A DNA stretch of 31,052 bases from a bacterium. GTDB taxonomy: Bacteria > UBP13 > UBA5359. The stretch lies in NCBI GenBank assembly GCA_028685295.1, contig JAQUEL010000014.1, positions 1-31,052 of the forward strand, written 5' to 3'. Position 1 is the first letter of the stretch. Each line of letters starts with the position of its first letter. Below, piece by piece: positions 7,437-15,578 of the stretch. The notes under the pieces are model-generated. The model ran no database searches and was not told the origin of the DNA. It worked only from the letters and a program-made list of their open reading frames with translations. The translations under genes were made by a program, and so were the position numbers.

Positions 7437-9413
7437 ATGTTAAATACTAACGTATGGCTTGAAAGTGCAGGTTCTGTAGCACGGGACACCTTGATAATGG
7501 AGGCTCGGAGACGGCACTTGCAGCATCAGCCCCCTTTGAATCTGGAAAAGTGGCAGGAGCAGCGGCCATGGCTCCTGGAGAGTATACGCTCTGCTGCCGG
7601 AACCTTCCCGGAGCCTTGCCCGCTGGATGTAGCGGAGCACGGCCTTGTTGAACTGGATGGATATAGTCTCAAAAAGATTACCTTCCAGAGCCGCCCGGGA
7701 ATGCGCGTTACGGCTAATCTATATATCCCTGATGGGCCGGGACCGTTTCCCGGAGTCATTAACATGCATGGACACTGGGAACAGGGCAAGATAGCGGTCA
7801 GAGTTCAGGCTAGAGGGCACACGCTGGCCCAGGAGGGCTTTGTCGTTTTATCTGTGGATGCTCTGGGTGCCGGGGAAAGGGGTACGAAGCCGGGCTGCTT
7901 TGAATACCATGGAGCTGGCCTGGGAGCCTCCTTGATGCATATAAGAGAGACTCTTTTGGGTATGCAGGTGTACGATAACATGCGGGGTGTAGACCTGTTG
8001 CAATCTCTGAGCTATGTGGACCCGGACAGAATTGGAGCTACGGGAGGCTCAGGCGGCGGCAACCAGACCATGTGGCTGGCAGCCCTGGACGACAGAGTGA
8101 AGGCAGCGGTCCCCGTGGTTTCAGTAGGCTCATTTGAATCCTATATAACCAGAGTCAATTGCATCTGCGAGGTGCTGCCGGGAGGATTGACTTTCATGGA
8201 GGAGTGGGCTGTACTGGGATTGGCGGCGCCGCGGCCGCTGCTCATAATCAATGCTCTGCAGGATATCAACCCGACATTTTATGTCAGCGAAATGATTCGT
8301 TCTTTCAATGGGGCCAGAGAGATATACAGGCATTACGGCGCTGTCGATAAGATCTCTTATCAGGCCATAGGCCTCACACATGGCTACTGGCCGGAGATGA
8401 GAAGGCATATGTTGGGATGGTTCAAACGCTGGTTAAAAGATGAGGGCGAGGGACGCCCTGCCGATGAGGCTGCCTTTACGGAATTACCGGAAAGAGAATG
8501 TCTCTGTTTTTCAGAGAACAATAGGCCGGATACCATTTCCTCCATTGCAGGTTATGTAGATTCTACTGCCCGTCGTCTGGCTGAAGAGCACTTGGAAGCC
8601 GGAAGCGGGCTTAATCCTGAAGAGAAGCGTTATGAGCTTGAGGAATTGTTGCAAATTCCGGATTTTCAAAGCGGTTGCATTATCAGCGAGGAGAGGACGA
8701 AGATAGAGGGCGATTTGGAGGTTTGCAAGCTGTCGCTGGAATCAGAACCGGGCGTGCCTTTGCCTTTAACGATTCTCTCTCCTTCCGGGGCGCCGTGCCG
8801 GGAAGCCATTTTGGCAATTCATCCGGAGGGCAAGCAAGCTATTTTAAGCAGGTGCGTTCTTTCAGAGATGATAAAGGATGATTGTATGATCGTTCTGGCA
8901 GACCTCAGAGGGACCGGCGAGACCTGCTGGGACAGTCAGCCCGTGCAAGGAGCGCGTTTCCATAATCAGGCCAGGGCGGTACTGTGGCTGGGTCGGACTA
9001 TGGTGGGCGATTGGATCAGAGATATAGAAGCTATAGTCGATTATCTGAAAGAAGAACAGGGGCTGGAGAAGATAAGCCTGCTGGCTTTTGAAGAGATGGG
9101 CCTGGCCGCTTTGGGTGCGGCCGCTCTGGAGGATAATTATACCTCCATTGAGGTCCGGGACCTGCTGGGATCATATCTGCGGAACGGAGAGGATATGCTT
9201 CAATCCATGGCAGTACATATCCCCGGTATTCTAAAATGGGGCGATGTATCCATGCTGGCTGCCCTGTCCCGGGTTCCCGTGCGCATAATCAAGCCCGTCG
9301 ACTGGGCCGGCCGGCCGTACGGCGTAGATAGAGTTCGCGCTCTTCAGGCTGATGCAGAGCGTCTGGCATTGCTTATGGGGCTTTCTGCAGAGATCTTCGT
9401 AACAACCGGTTAA
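7437..9413 (+). CDS. Tandem alpha/beta hydrolase (esterase-like), second domain without catalytic residues
   Basis: A 658-residue cytoplasmic protein with no signal peptide. The first domain (about 70-335) is an alpha/beta hydrolase of the acetyl-xylan-esterase/dienelactone-hydrolase kind. It has NLYIPDGPGPFPGVINMHGH for the oxyanion strand, GATGGSGGGNQT with likely nucleophile S205, LLIINALQDINPTF with D276, and GLTHGYWPEMR with H315, so a full Ser-Asp-His triad is present. The second half (about 400-650) again looks like an alpha/beta fold (EAILAIHPEGKQAI, VLADLRGTGETCW), but the nucleophile elbow reads LLAFEEMGLAAL and has no GxSxG. It is probably a structural or binding domain. A GGAG ribosome site precedes the ATG. 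Following a mannosidase, a deacylase of carbohydrate esters is a reasonable guess, but the substrate is unknown. Confidence 0.8.
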   Translation: MLNTNVWLESAGSVARDTLIMEARRRHLQHQPPLNLEKWQEQRPWLLESIRSAAGTFPEPCPLDVAEHGLVELDGYSLKKITFQSRPGMRVTANLYIPDGPGPFPGVINMHGHWEQGKIAVRVQARGHTLAQEGFVVLSVDALGAGERGTKPGCFEYHGAGLGASLMHIRETLLGMQVYDNMRGVDLLQSLSYVDPDRIGATGGSGGGNQTMWLAALDDRVKAAVPVVSVGSFESYITRVNCICEVLPGGLTFMEEWAVLGLAAPRPLLIINALQDINPTFYVSEMIRSFNGAREIYRHYGAVDKISYQAIGLTHGYWPEMRRHMLGWFKRWLKDEGEGRPADEAAFTELPERECLCFSENNRPDTISSIAGYVDSTARRLAEEHLEAGSGLNPEEKRYELEELLQIPDFQSGCIISEERTKIEGDLEVCKLSLESEPGVPLPLTILSPSGAPCREAILAIHPEGKQAILSRCVLSEMIKDDCMIVLADLRGTGETCWDSQPVQGARFHNQARAVLWLGRTMVGDWIRDIEAIVDYLKEEQGLEKISLLAFEEMGLAALGAAALEDNYTSIEVRDLLGSYLRNGEDMLQSMAVHIPGILKWGDVSMLAALSRVPVRIIKPVDWAGRPYGVDRVRALQADAERLALLMGLSAEIFVTTG

Positions 9414-9466
9414 AGGGAAATACCTTGCCCGGAAAGAATATTATATTTAAAGAACGGCAGGGTGGT

Positions 9467-10882
9467 ATGGCGACGATAATTTCCAGGTTAATAATCGAGC
9501 ATTATCGCTCCGTGCGCTATCTGGAGCTTGAGCCGGCATCCCTTTGCGCCTTGATAGGACCTAACAACGCCGGTAAAACCAATATACTTAGGGCAATCAA
9601 TCTCATAATGGGTAACGGCGGCCCGCTGCCTCTGGCAACGCAGGATTATAGTGACGGAGATATCAGCCGTCCTGTAAGCGTAAAGCTCTTCTTTGCCGCC
9701 CCTCTTTATTGCAGGCAGGATGGCTCTTCGGTTTGGGGCCTGCGCTATCTTTCACCGCCCATTCGGGCTACCGGCGAGGTGCCGAATCCCCAGCTTGCTT
9801 GCCTTGATAAAGAGGGAAAAGTAGTAGTTTCGGATCAAGACGACCATGAGCTTTTTCTACAGGTGAGATCGCAGGTGCCCTTTCTCTTTATAGATGCCCG
9901 CCGCAGTTTCCTCAATGATGGTTTAGAGGATCATTGGAAGGCACTGCGCAAATTGTTGGAGCGTTTGGGCGGCATTGACGGCGAAGCCCGGTTTCTGTTG
10001 GAAACAGAGAGTCTTACCGCTGATATCGACAGAGAGGGTGGTGAAACCGTCGTTTCAGGGCCCGGCCGCCAGAGCAGCCTACTGGTGGAAGCACTTAAAG
10101 CTGTTAAGGATGCGGATAATGCCGGCGCCGTTATCGCCATTGAAGAGCCGGAGATATTCCTTCACCCCCATAGAGAGCGCTTTTTCTACCGTATCCTCAG
10201 AGGTCTTTCTATGGCCGGTAACCAGGTCATTTATGCTACTCACTCCAGTAATTTTGTTGATATCCAGTATCCGGAGGATGTCTTTCTGGTCCGGCGTAAG
10301 CTGGGTGCAGGTACCGTAGTGCGCCATAATTTCAAAAGCACCTGGAGTTCCGATGAGCGATTTATGCTGCTACGCGAGTTTGATTCTCGGCGTAACGAAC
10401 TCTTTTTCTCTCGTGGGGTAGTGCTTGTAGAGGGGGATACAGAACGCTTTCTATATCCCCCCTTTCTGCAATCGCAGGGTATCGATATCGATGAGATCGA
10501 AATATCGATAGTCGATGCCGGGGGAAAGGGTAATATGCCGCTGCTGGTAGAGGTGTTGGAATTCTTTGATATCCCTTATGTAGCCATATTCGATTCTGAT
10601 ATGCATCCTGGGAAGAGGCGTAAACGGACTGACGTCCTTCTTCGTCTCAGACAGCAGGGTGGTCCCAATGCCCGCCTTATCGCCGCTTCTCGCAGCCCCG
10701 AGCGGCTTTTCGTCTTTGAACCCCATATAGAAGGAGCACTGGGCTTTAATCCCGAGATGAAAGACAAAGTGGTTTCAGCCGTGCAGTATGTGCAAAATGG
10801 CGTCTCATCGCAGGCACGGTGCCGCTTGATGGAGCCTATAAACGCTTTGCTGGCACAGATACGGGAAAAAGAGCTGCAATGA
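9467..10882 (+). CDS. OLD-family ATPase/TOPRIM nuclease
   Basis: A 471-residue protein in the overcoming-lysogenization-defect family: an ABC/SMC-like ATPase joined to a TOPRIM nuclease domain. Soon after the start comes LIGPNNAGKTN (Walker A). VIAIEEPEIFLHPHRERF is the signature/Walker B region and YATHSSNFVD the H-loop region. The TOPRIM half has VVLVEGDTERFLYPP (catalytic Glu) and AIFDSDMH (the DxD metal site). OLD enzymes are ATP-regulated nucleases, and several act in phage defence; the role here is inferred. Two starts are possible. ATG at 9467 (MATIISRL) fits the usual short lead before the first beta strand. A TTG at 9425 adds 14 residues and has AAAGGGA at good spacing. The stop overlaps the next gene's start as ATGA, so the two are translationally coupled. 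No UvrD-type partner is adjacent, so it is not a canonical Gabija pair. Confidence 0.88.
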   Translation: MATIISRLIIEHYRSVRYLELEPASLCALIGPNNAGKTNILRAINLIMGNGGPLPLATQDYSDGDISRPVSVKLFFAAPLYCRQDGSSVWGLRYLSPPIRATGEVPNPQLACLDKEGKVVVSDQDDHELFLQVRSQVPFLFIDARRSFLNDGLEDHWKALRKLLERLGGIDGEARFLLETESLTADIDREGGETVVSGPGRQSSLLVEALKAVKDADNAGAVIAIEEPEIFLHPHRERFFYRILRGLSMAGNQVIYATHSSNFVDIQYPEDVFLVRRKLGAGTVVRHNFKSTWSSDERFMLLREFDSRRNELFFSRGVVLVEGDTERFLYPPFLQSQGIDIDEIEISIVDAGGKGNMPLLVEVLEFFDIPYVAIFDSDMHPGKRRKRTDVLLRLRQQGGPNARLIAASRSPERLFVFEPHIEGALGFNPEMKDKVVSAVQYVQNGVSSQARCRLMEPINALLAQIREKELQ

Positions 10883-12666
10883 TGCTTTCCTCCATCATAA
10901 GGACCTTTCTCCCGTTGCTTGCAGCCTGGTTACTGGGAGCAGTATGGGTATATGGCCGTAAATCTTTACCTTTTCCGAATAAGGACAGGCTTACGCAGAG
11001 TATAAGGTTCCGCTTCCTGATAAGATATTTTGCCGGATTGACTCTGCTTACAGGTCTCTCTTTTCTGATATGCACCTTGCTTCCGCCGCCGCCGGTACCG
11101 CAGATCATCGCTGCCTGGATATATGTAATGCCTGTTGATCTTGCGCTGCATTACTTTCTGCCGCCCTTTGTTTTCTCATCCGCCGTCCTGGCTGCTTTGA
11201 TTACTGAAAAAGGCATTCCGGCACTTATATTTACTCCGCTTACGGCAGGCGTACTCCTGCTGGCAATACTTCCTTTGATAGTTCAGTTTTATTCCTGCAG
11301 CTATATGTATATGCTCTTGCTGTTAAGCTTTATAGCGTTACTGCCGCTGGGGCTATGCCTGATTGTGCAGCATTACAGCCTATCCAGCGGCGGGCGTTCT
11401 TCAGGCGATACACTGGCCCTTTCAATTCTGGTTGTTATGCTGGTATCACACGGTATACATGTTGTTTTGGTGTGCCAATCCGGCCATAACCTGAAAGTAT
11501 CGTTGGCCAGGGCGGAAGCATCCGGCCTTGTATCGGCCTTTAACGCTCTGGTTAAGTTTTCAGTCCCGGGCCAGGCCAATGCCGCCGATTACTATAAAGA
11601 GGCCTTCAAGCTTAAGGAAGAAATGGATAGAAGCAAGGCGTATGATTATTATACCAACAGCCTGAATTTCCCCGATGGATTGACCTTGCAACAGCGGGCC
11701 TCCGGCATAAAAGCCATGACAGCGGATCTGCAGCATGATAGATTATATCAACTGATATCCAGAGCAACGACACTGCGTTACTGCTGTTTCGGAAGAGAGT
11801 ATACAAGAGATATACTATCCCCTAATTCTTATTATGCCAAGGTCGGAAAGATCAGTAATTTTATGGTCATGCGGACCTACTTTCTGGCAGAGGCCGGTCG
11901 ATATGACGATGCCTGGAAGAATGCTCGAACAGGTCTATTGGTGAGCAGTTGTTTTCAGGAAAGACCGAGGCTTTATACCGGGATTGCCTGTATTGCCGGG
12001 GATAAGGCTGCTCTGAGATCATTTCATATTATGATAGAGGGCGGATACGGCGATACAGCGAATTATGACGGTCTGAGGCATGAATTGGATTTGAAAAAGA
12101 GCCGGTCGCTTTCCGCTCTAAAGCTCTCCATGAATGGTGAGTTGCTGCAGATACTATCCGAATTGGAGCGGTTCCATGCCATGGTGCCTTCAGGGTATAT
12201 CACCTACTTGATGAGACCGGCTTTTAACAGGGATAAAGCTCAGGCAGTTGATATGGTAACACGCCTTATCAAACTGATAGAAGTTCCTTACTATAAGGCC
12301 AAGACGGAGATTCTTAATTTGCATAGCCAGGCCCTTGCCAGTATCACTGCCGGCACTTACTTCTATTCATTGTATAAGTGCATATTGATGAATACTGTAA
12401 ACCTGACTGATCTGGAAGGCTTGCAGGTTGCTTTAGCTCTCAAGGCATTTAAAGCCGACAATGGGCGGTATCCTTATTCATTGAAGAGCTTACCCACATT
12501 CCCGGCACGATTACCGGTTGATCCATTTACCGGTAAGAGCTTCATTTATCGTAAATCGGGAGGCGGCTTTATCCTCTATAGCTGTGGTCTGAATGGTAAT
12601 GACGACAGCGGCAAATATGAGCCTGAGCATGGCTTCGATGATATTGCCTGGAAATGCCCAAGATAG
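10879..12666 (+). CDS. Polytopic membrane protein with GspG-like C-terminal domain
   Basis: The start at ATG 10879 overlaps the OLD gene stop (ATGA) and gives 595 residues; a longer frame from 10819 would run deep into the OLD gene. Residues 1-200 hold about six or seven hydrophobic membrane segments (around 5-26, 46-68, 94-110, 113-136, 142-166 and 178-199). A mainly helical soluble region follows (about 205-500; NAADYYKEAF is an early landmark). The last 90 residues resemble the C-terminal domain of type II secretion pseudopilin GspG: LALKAFKADNGRYPYSLKSL, then LPVDPFTGKSFIYR, GGGFILYSCGLNGNDDSG and a terminal DDIAW. No prepilin-peptidase signal is present, so it is not itself a pilin; the domain is borrowed. 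I recognise the architecture but not the function. Coupling to the OLD nuclease is the strongest clue to its role. Confidence 0.78.
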   Translation: MMLSSIIRTFLPLLAAWLLGAVWVYGRKSLPFPNKDRLTQSIRFRFLIRYFAGLTLLTGLSFLICTLLPPPPVPQIIAAWIYVMPVDLALHYFLPPFVFSSAVLAALITEKGIPALIFTPLTAGVLLLAILPLIVQFYSCSYMYMLLLLSFIALLPLGLCLIVQHYSLSSGGRSSGDTLALSILVVMLVSHGIHVVLVCQSGHNLKVSLARAEASGLVSAFNALVKFSVPGQANAADYYKEAFKLKEEMDRSKAYDYYTNSLNFPDGLTLQQRASGIKAMTADLQHDRLYQLISRATTLRYCCFGREYTRDILSPNSYYAKVGKISNFMVMRTYFLAEAGRYDDAWKNARTGLLVSSCFQERPRLYTGIACIAGDKAALRSFHIMIEGGYGDTANYDGLRHELDLKKSRSLSALKLSMNGELLQILSELERFHAMVPSGYITYLMRPAFNRDKAQAVDMVTRLIKLIEVPYYKAKTEILNLHSQALASITAGTYFYSLYKCILMNTVNLTDLEGLQVALALKAFKADNGRYPYSLKSLPTFPARLPVDPFTGKSFIYRKSGGGFILYSCGLNGNDDSGKYEPEHGFDDIAWKCPR

Positions 12667-12835
12667 ATTGCAAGAGGTATTATCGCTGCAGAGACAAGAC
12701 ATAAATGCGCTTGTTTGAGTCCAATCCCATTGAAAGCAATATCATGCAATATTTGCTGTAATGCTTCAAGATAGTGCTTGCTCGGATGTTCCTAATGAAT
12801 GATACATGCATCTGTCAAATACGGCTGTTTGATAA

Positions 12836-12853
12836 TATAAAAAGTATAAAAAG
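12836..12853. repeat. Tandem TATAAAAAG repeat in the purB leader
   Basis: Two identical nine-base units (12836-12844 and 12845-12853) sit directly upstream of the palindrome at 12860. They may only reflect AT-rich promoter composition. Confidence 0.7.
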
Positions 12854-12859
12854 AAGTTG

Positions 12860-12877
12860 AGGAATTATATAATTCCT
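12860..12877. promoter_or_regulatory. Perfect 18-base palindrome overlapping a TATAAT box upstream of purB
   Basis: AGGAATTATATAATTCCT is a perfect two-fold palindrome. It contains TATAAT (12868-12873), a consensus -10 hexamer, about 185 bases before the purB start. The nearest 17-base-spaced -35 is weak (TATAAA at 12845-12850). A dimeric repressor bound here would block such a promoter, so it is a reasonable operator candidate for the purine cluster. This is inference. Confidence 0.45.
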
Positions 12878-13058
12878 ATCTGTAGTATTTCACGGCTAAT
12901 AATAACTGCAAACCGATCTTAAAGAGCAGATGAACGCATTTGTGGAGAATTGGCTTTTCATTATCTCTTGCGCGCAAAGAAGTATCATGCTAAAATTCAA
13001 AAGGCAATTAAGGGCTGGTGATTGTTTGCCATGCCGGTTAAAGAGTGGGGGGAAGGTA

Positions 13059-14351
13059 GTGATAGAGCGCTACTCATGCCCTCAGATGAAGGGCATCTGG
13101 GAGCAGCAGAACAAGCTGCAGAAGTGGCTTGACGTAGAGATAGCCATATGTGAGGGATGGTCAGAACTGGGGGAGATACCCCGGGAAGCGGTGGCTAGAA
13201 TAAAGGAAAGAGCCACCTTTAACTTGCAAAGGGTCGAAGAAATAGAGAAAGAGACCCGTCATGATGTCATAGCATTCGTTAAAGCGGTAACCGAAAATCT
13301 TGGTGAAGAGGGCAAGTATATACATTACGGAGTAACTTCCTACGATGTAGTCGATACAGCCCTCTCTTTACTTTTAAAGGAATCTGCGGAACTGCTTATT
13401 GCGGATATAGAGGCTCTTATAGCTATCATCCGTAAGCGTGCTGCAGAGCACAAATACACCTTGATGACCGGGCGTACGCATGGCGTGCATGCCGAGCCGA
13501 TAACCTTCGGTTTTAAACTGGGTGTCTGGCTGTCGGAGATGGAGCGGAACCTGGAGCGGATGCGCCAGGCCCGTGAGATTGTCAGCTACGGCAAGATATC
13601 CGGAGCGGTAGGCAATTATGCCAACATCGATCCCCGAGTTGAGAGAATAGTCTGCGATAAGCTGGGGCTTAAGCCCTCGCCGATATCCACACAGATACTG
13701 CAGCGTGATCGCCATGCTCAGTATATGACTACTTTGGCTGTTACGGCCGGATCGCTGGAGAAATTTGCTACCGAGATCAGAAATTTACAGCGAACAGAAA
13801 TACTTGAAGTGGAAGAGATGTTCCGCAAGGGACAACGTGGTTCCTCGGCCATGCCGCACAAGCGTAATCCCTGGGTGGATGAGCAGATCAGCGGCTTGGC
13901 ACGGGTAGTCAGGGCCAATTGTCTGCCGGTATTGGAGAGTGAAGTGACCTGGCACGAGCGTGATCTGGCCAATTCCTCCATAGAGCGTATTGTGTTGCCG
14001 GATAGCAATATCCTGCTGGATTATATGCTCCGTACCTTTACGGATATTGTTCAGAAGCTGGTTGTTTATCCGGAGAATATGAGAAGAAACCTTGAAAAGA
14101 CGCACGGATTAGTCTTTTCGCAGCGGACTATGCTGACGTTGGTGGAAAAGGGGATGTCACGTGAAGAAGCATATAAGCTGGTGCAAAAGAACGCCATGCA
14201 GGCATGGGAGACCGGCAGCTCGTTCGAAGAGCTGCTGCTGAATGATTCTGGAGTGCGTGAGTATCTATCTGCAGATGAAATAAATAGTTTGTTTGATTAT
14301 AACTACTTCACCAAGCATCTGGATGTGATCTTTGACAGACTGGGGATTTAA
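13059..14351 (+). CDS. purB: Adenylosuccinate lyase
   Basis: This enzyme acts twice in purine synthesis: it releases fumarate from SAICAR to give AICAR and from adenylosuccinate to give AMP. The start chosen is GTG at 13059 (V/M-IERYSCPQMKGIWEQQNK). It aligns with the known Firmicutes N-terminus MIERYS and gives 430 residues, the family's usual length; GGGGGGAAGG lies just upstream. The upstream in-frame ATG at 12930 would add 43 unrelated residues. Visible active-site elements are HYGVTSYDVVDTA, TGRTHGVHAEPITFG (catalytic His) and the superfamily signature SSAMPHKRNP with the flexible catalytic serine loop. It is the first gene of the purine cluster; purC begins two bases after its stop. Confidence 0.96.
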   Translation: MIERYSCPQMKGIWEQQNKLQKWLDVEIAICEGWSELGEIPREAVARIKERATFNLQRVEEIEKETRHDVIAFVKAVTENLGEEGKYIHYGVTSYDVVDTALSLLLKESAELLIADIEALIAIIRKRAAEHKYTLMTGRTHGVHAEPITFGFKLGVWLSEMERNLERMRQAREIVSYGKISGAVGNYANIDPRVERIVCDKLGLKPSPISTQILQRDRHAQYMTTLAVTAGSLEKFATEIRNLQRTEILEVEEMFRKGQRGSSAMPHKRNPWVDEQISGLARVVRANCLPVLESEVTWHERDLANSSIERIVLPDSNILLDYMLRTFTDIVQKLVVYPENMRRNLEKTHGLVFSQRTMLTLVEKGMSREEAYKLVQKNAMQAWETGSSFEELLLNDSGVREYLSADEINSLFDYNYFTKHLDVIFDRLGI

Positions 14352-14353
14352 TT

Positions 14354-15238
14354 ATGATATTGCTGCAGAGCGACATAAGGGAATATCCTGCCTTTATCAA
14401 GGGCAAGGTCAGAGATGTTTACGATCTGGGAGATAAACTATTGATCGTGGCGACCGATCGCATTTCGGCCTTTGATTCCATTTTGCCTACAGGAATCCCG
14501 GGTAAGGGCAAAATTCTTACTCAACTTTCTGTGTTCTGGTTCGGGCTAACCGAGGATATTGTGCCTAACCATTTGGTCAGCACCTCTACAGAGAATTACC
14601 CTGAACCGTTACGGGCCTATGCCGATCAGCTGAAAGGACGTTCCATGCTGGTTAAAAAAGCGGAACGCCTGGATATAGAGTGCGTGGTGCGTGGTTATCT
14701 GGCCGGGTCCGGCTGGAAAGAGTATCAAGCTGCCGGCACTCTTTGCGGCATTCCGTTACCGGCCGGACTAAACTATGCCGACAAGCTGCCTCAGCCCATT
14801 TTTACGCCGGCCTTCAAAGCCGATAGCGGGCATGATGAGAATATCAGCCGGGAGAGAATGGCAGCTCTTATCGGTGAAGATCTGACCTCTCGCATAGTAG
14901 ATATCAGCCTTGCTCTCTATCAATATGCGGCGGATTATGCTCTGGAGCGTAGCGTGATTATAGCCGATACCAAATTTGAGTTCGGGTTGGTAGATGGGGA
15001 GCTGACAATAATAGATGAAGTGCTAACCCCGGATTCATCGCGCTTCTGGGATCCGGCGACATATATTCCCGGTAGTTCCCCCCAAAGCTATGACAAGCAA
15101 TTTGTCCGGGATTACCTGGAGGCGATCGACTGGGATAAGGAGCCGCCTGCACCCGGCTTGCCGGAGGATATTGTGACCCATACGGCAGATAAATATCGAG
15201 AGGTTTACCGGTTGATAACGGGAAAGGGGCCGGGGTGA
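14354..15238 (+). CDS. purC: SAICAR synthase (long form)
   Basis: Phosphoribosylaminoimidazole-succinocarboxamide synthase joins CAIR and aspartate using ATP. Motifs present are GKVRDVYDLGD at the N-terminal ATP site, VATDRISAFD, VVRGYLAGSGWKEY, IIADTKFEFG and DEVLTPDSSRFW. At 294 residues it belongs to the long form seen in actinobacteria, yeast and various other bacteria, not the approximately 240-residue form common in Bacillus and Clostridium. The extra length lies partly around HDENISRERM and in the C-terminal tail. The ATG follows the purB stop by two bases, with GGGGA in the end of purB as a likely ribosome site. A 91-base AT-rich gap separates it from purS, large enough for a weak internal promoter that I cannot define. 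Confidence 0.95.
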   Translation: MILLQSDIREYPAFIKGKVRDVYDLGDKLLIVATDRISAFDSILPTGIPGKGKILTQLSVFWFGLTEDIVPNHLVSTSTENYPEPLRAYADQLKGRSMLVKKAERLDIECVVRGYLAGSGWKEYQAAGTLCGIPLPAGLNYADKLPQPIFTPAFKADSGHDENISRERMAALIGEDLTSRIVDISLALYQYAADYALERSVIIADTKFEFGLVDGELTIIDEVLTPDSSRFWDPATYIPGSSPQSYDKQFVRDYLEAIDWDKEPPAPGLPEDIVTHTADKYREVYRLITGKGPG

Positions 15239-15329
15239 AGTTATTGCGAAGGCACTAAAGCAATGAGACACGAAGAGTTCGGGCACATATTTGTATATAT
15301 TTTAAAAAATAAAGACAAGGAGTTGGCTC

Positions 15330-15578
15330 ATGTATAGGGCAAGGATTTTTATAACTCTCAAGAAGAGCGTTTTTGACACACAAGGCCAGGTGGTACGAAA
15401 ATCGCTGCAGGCGCTGAATTTTGACGACGTAGAAGATGTTCGTATGGGCAAGTATATCGAGTTACAACTGGAAGCGGCGGACAAGGCAGCCGCTGAAGCG
15501 GCTGTGCGCGATATGTGTGAGCGTTTATTGGTTAACACGGTCATTGAGCAGTATGGATACGAGGTGTCGGAAGCATGA
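15330..15578 (+). CDS. purS: FGAM synthase subunit PurS
   Basis: An 82-residue small subunit of the three-part formylglycinamidine ribonucleotide synthase. PurS forms dimers that bridge PurL and the glutaminase PurQ and help form the ammonia channel. The sequence MYRARIFITLKKSVFDTQG, then LNFDDVEDVRMGKYIEL, is characteristic, and the length is normal. AAGGAG is well spaced before the ATG. The stop overlaps the purQ start (ATGA), so the two subunits are translationally coupled. Confidence 0.95.
   Translation: MYRARIFITLKKSVFDTQGQVVRKSLQALNFDDVEDVRMGKYIELQLEAADKAAAEAAVRDMCERLLVNTVIEQYGYEVSEA

Larger units (their letters stand above)
12667..13058. other. Leader region upstream of purB
   Basis: About 390 bases between the membrane-protein gene and the chosen purB start. 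The purB frame is open upstream to 12930, but that extension is not similar to PurB and has no ribosome site at its start. The region is AT-rich around 12825-12880, with a tandem TATAAAAAG repeat and an 18-base palindrome that contains TATAAT. It should hold the promoter of the purine cluster. I looked for a purine riboswitch aptamer core and for PurR-box-like CGAAC elements and found neither. Confidence 0.6.

Noticed and set aside
9467-10882. OLD nuclease as GajA of a Gabija system, with a helicase partner
   Set aside because: No UvrD-type gene is adjacent. The helicase tail at 23741 is 13 kb away, and pcrA at 26819 is a complete housekeeping helicase next to ligA.
12667-13058. Purine riboswitch in the purB leader
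   Set aside because: I could not find the conserved aptamer core and paired loops; the visible structure is a DNA palindrome and AT-rich repeats.
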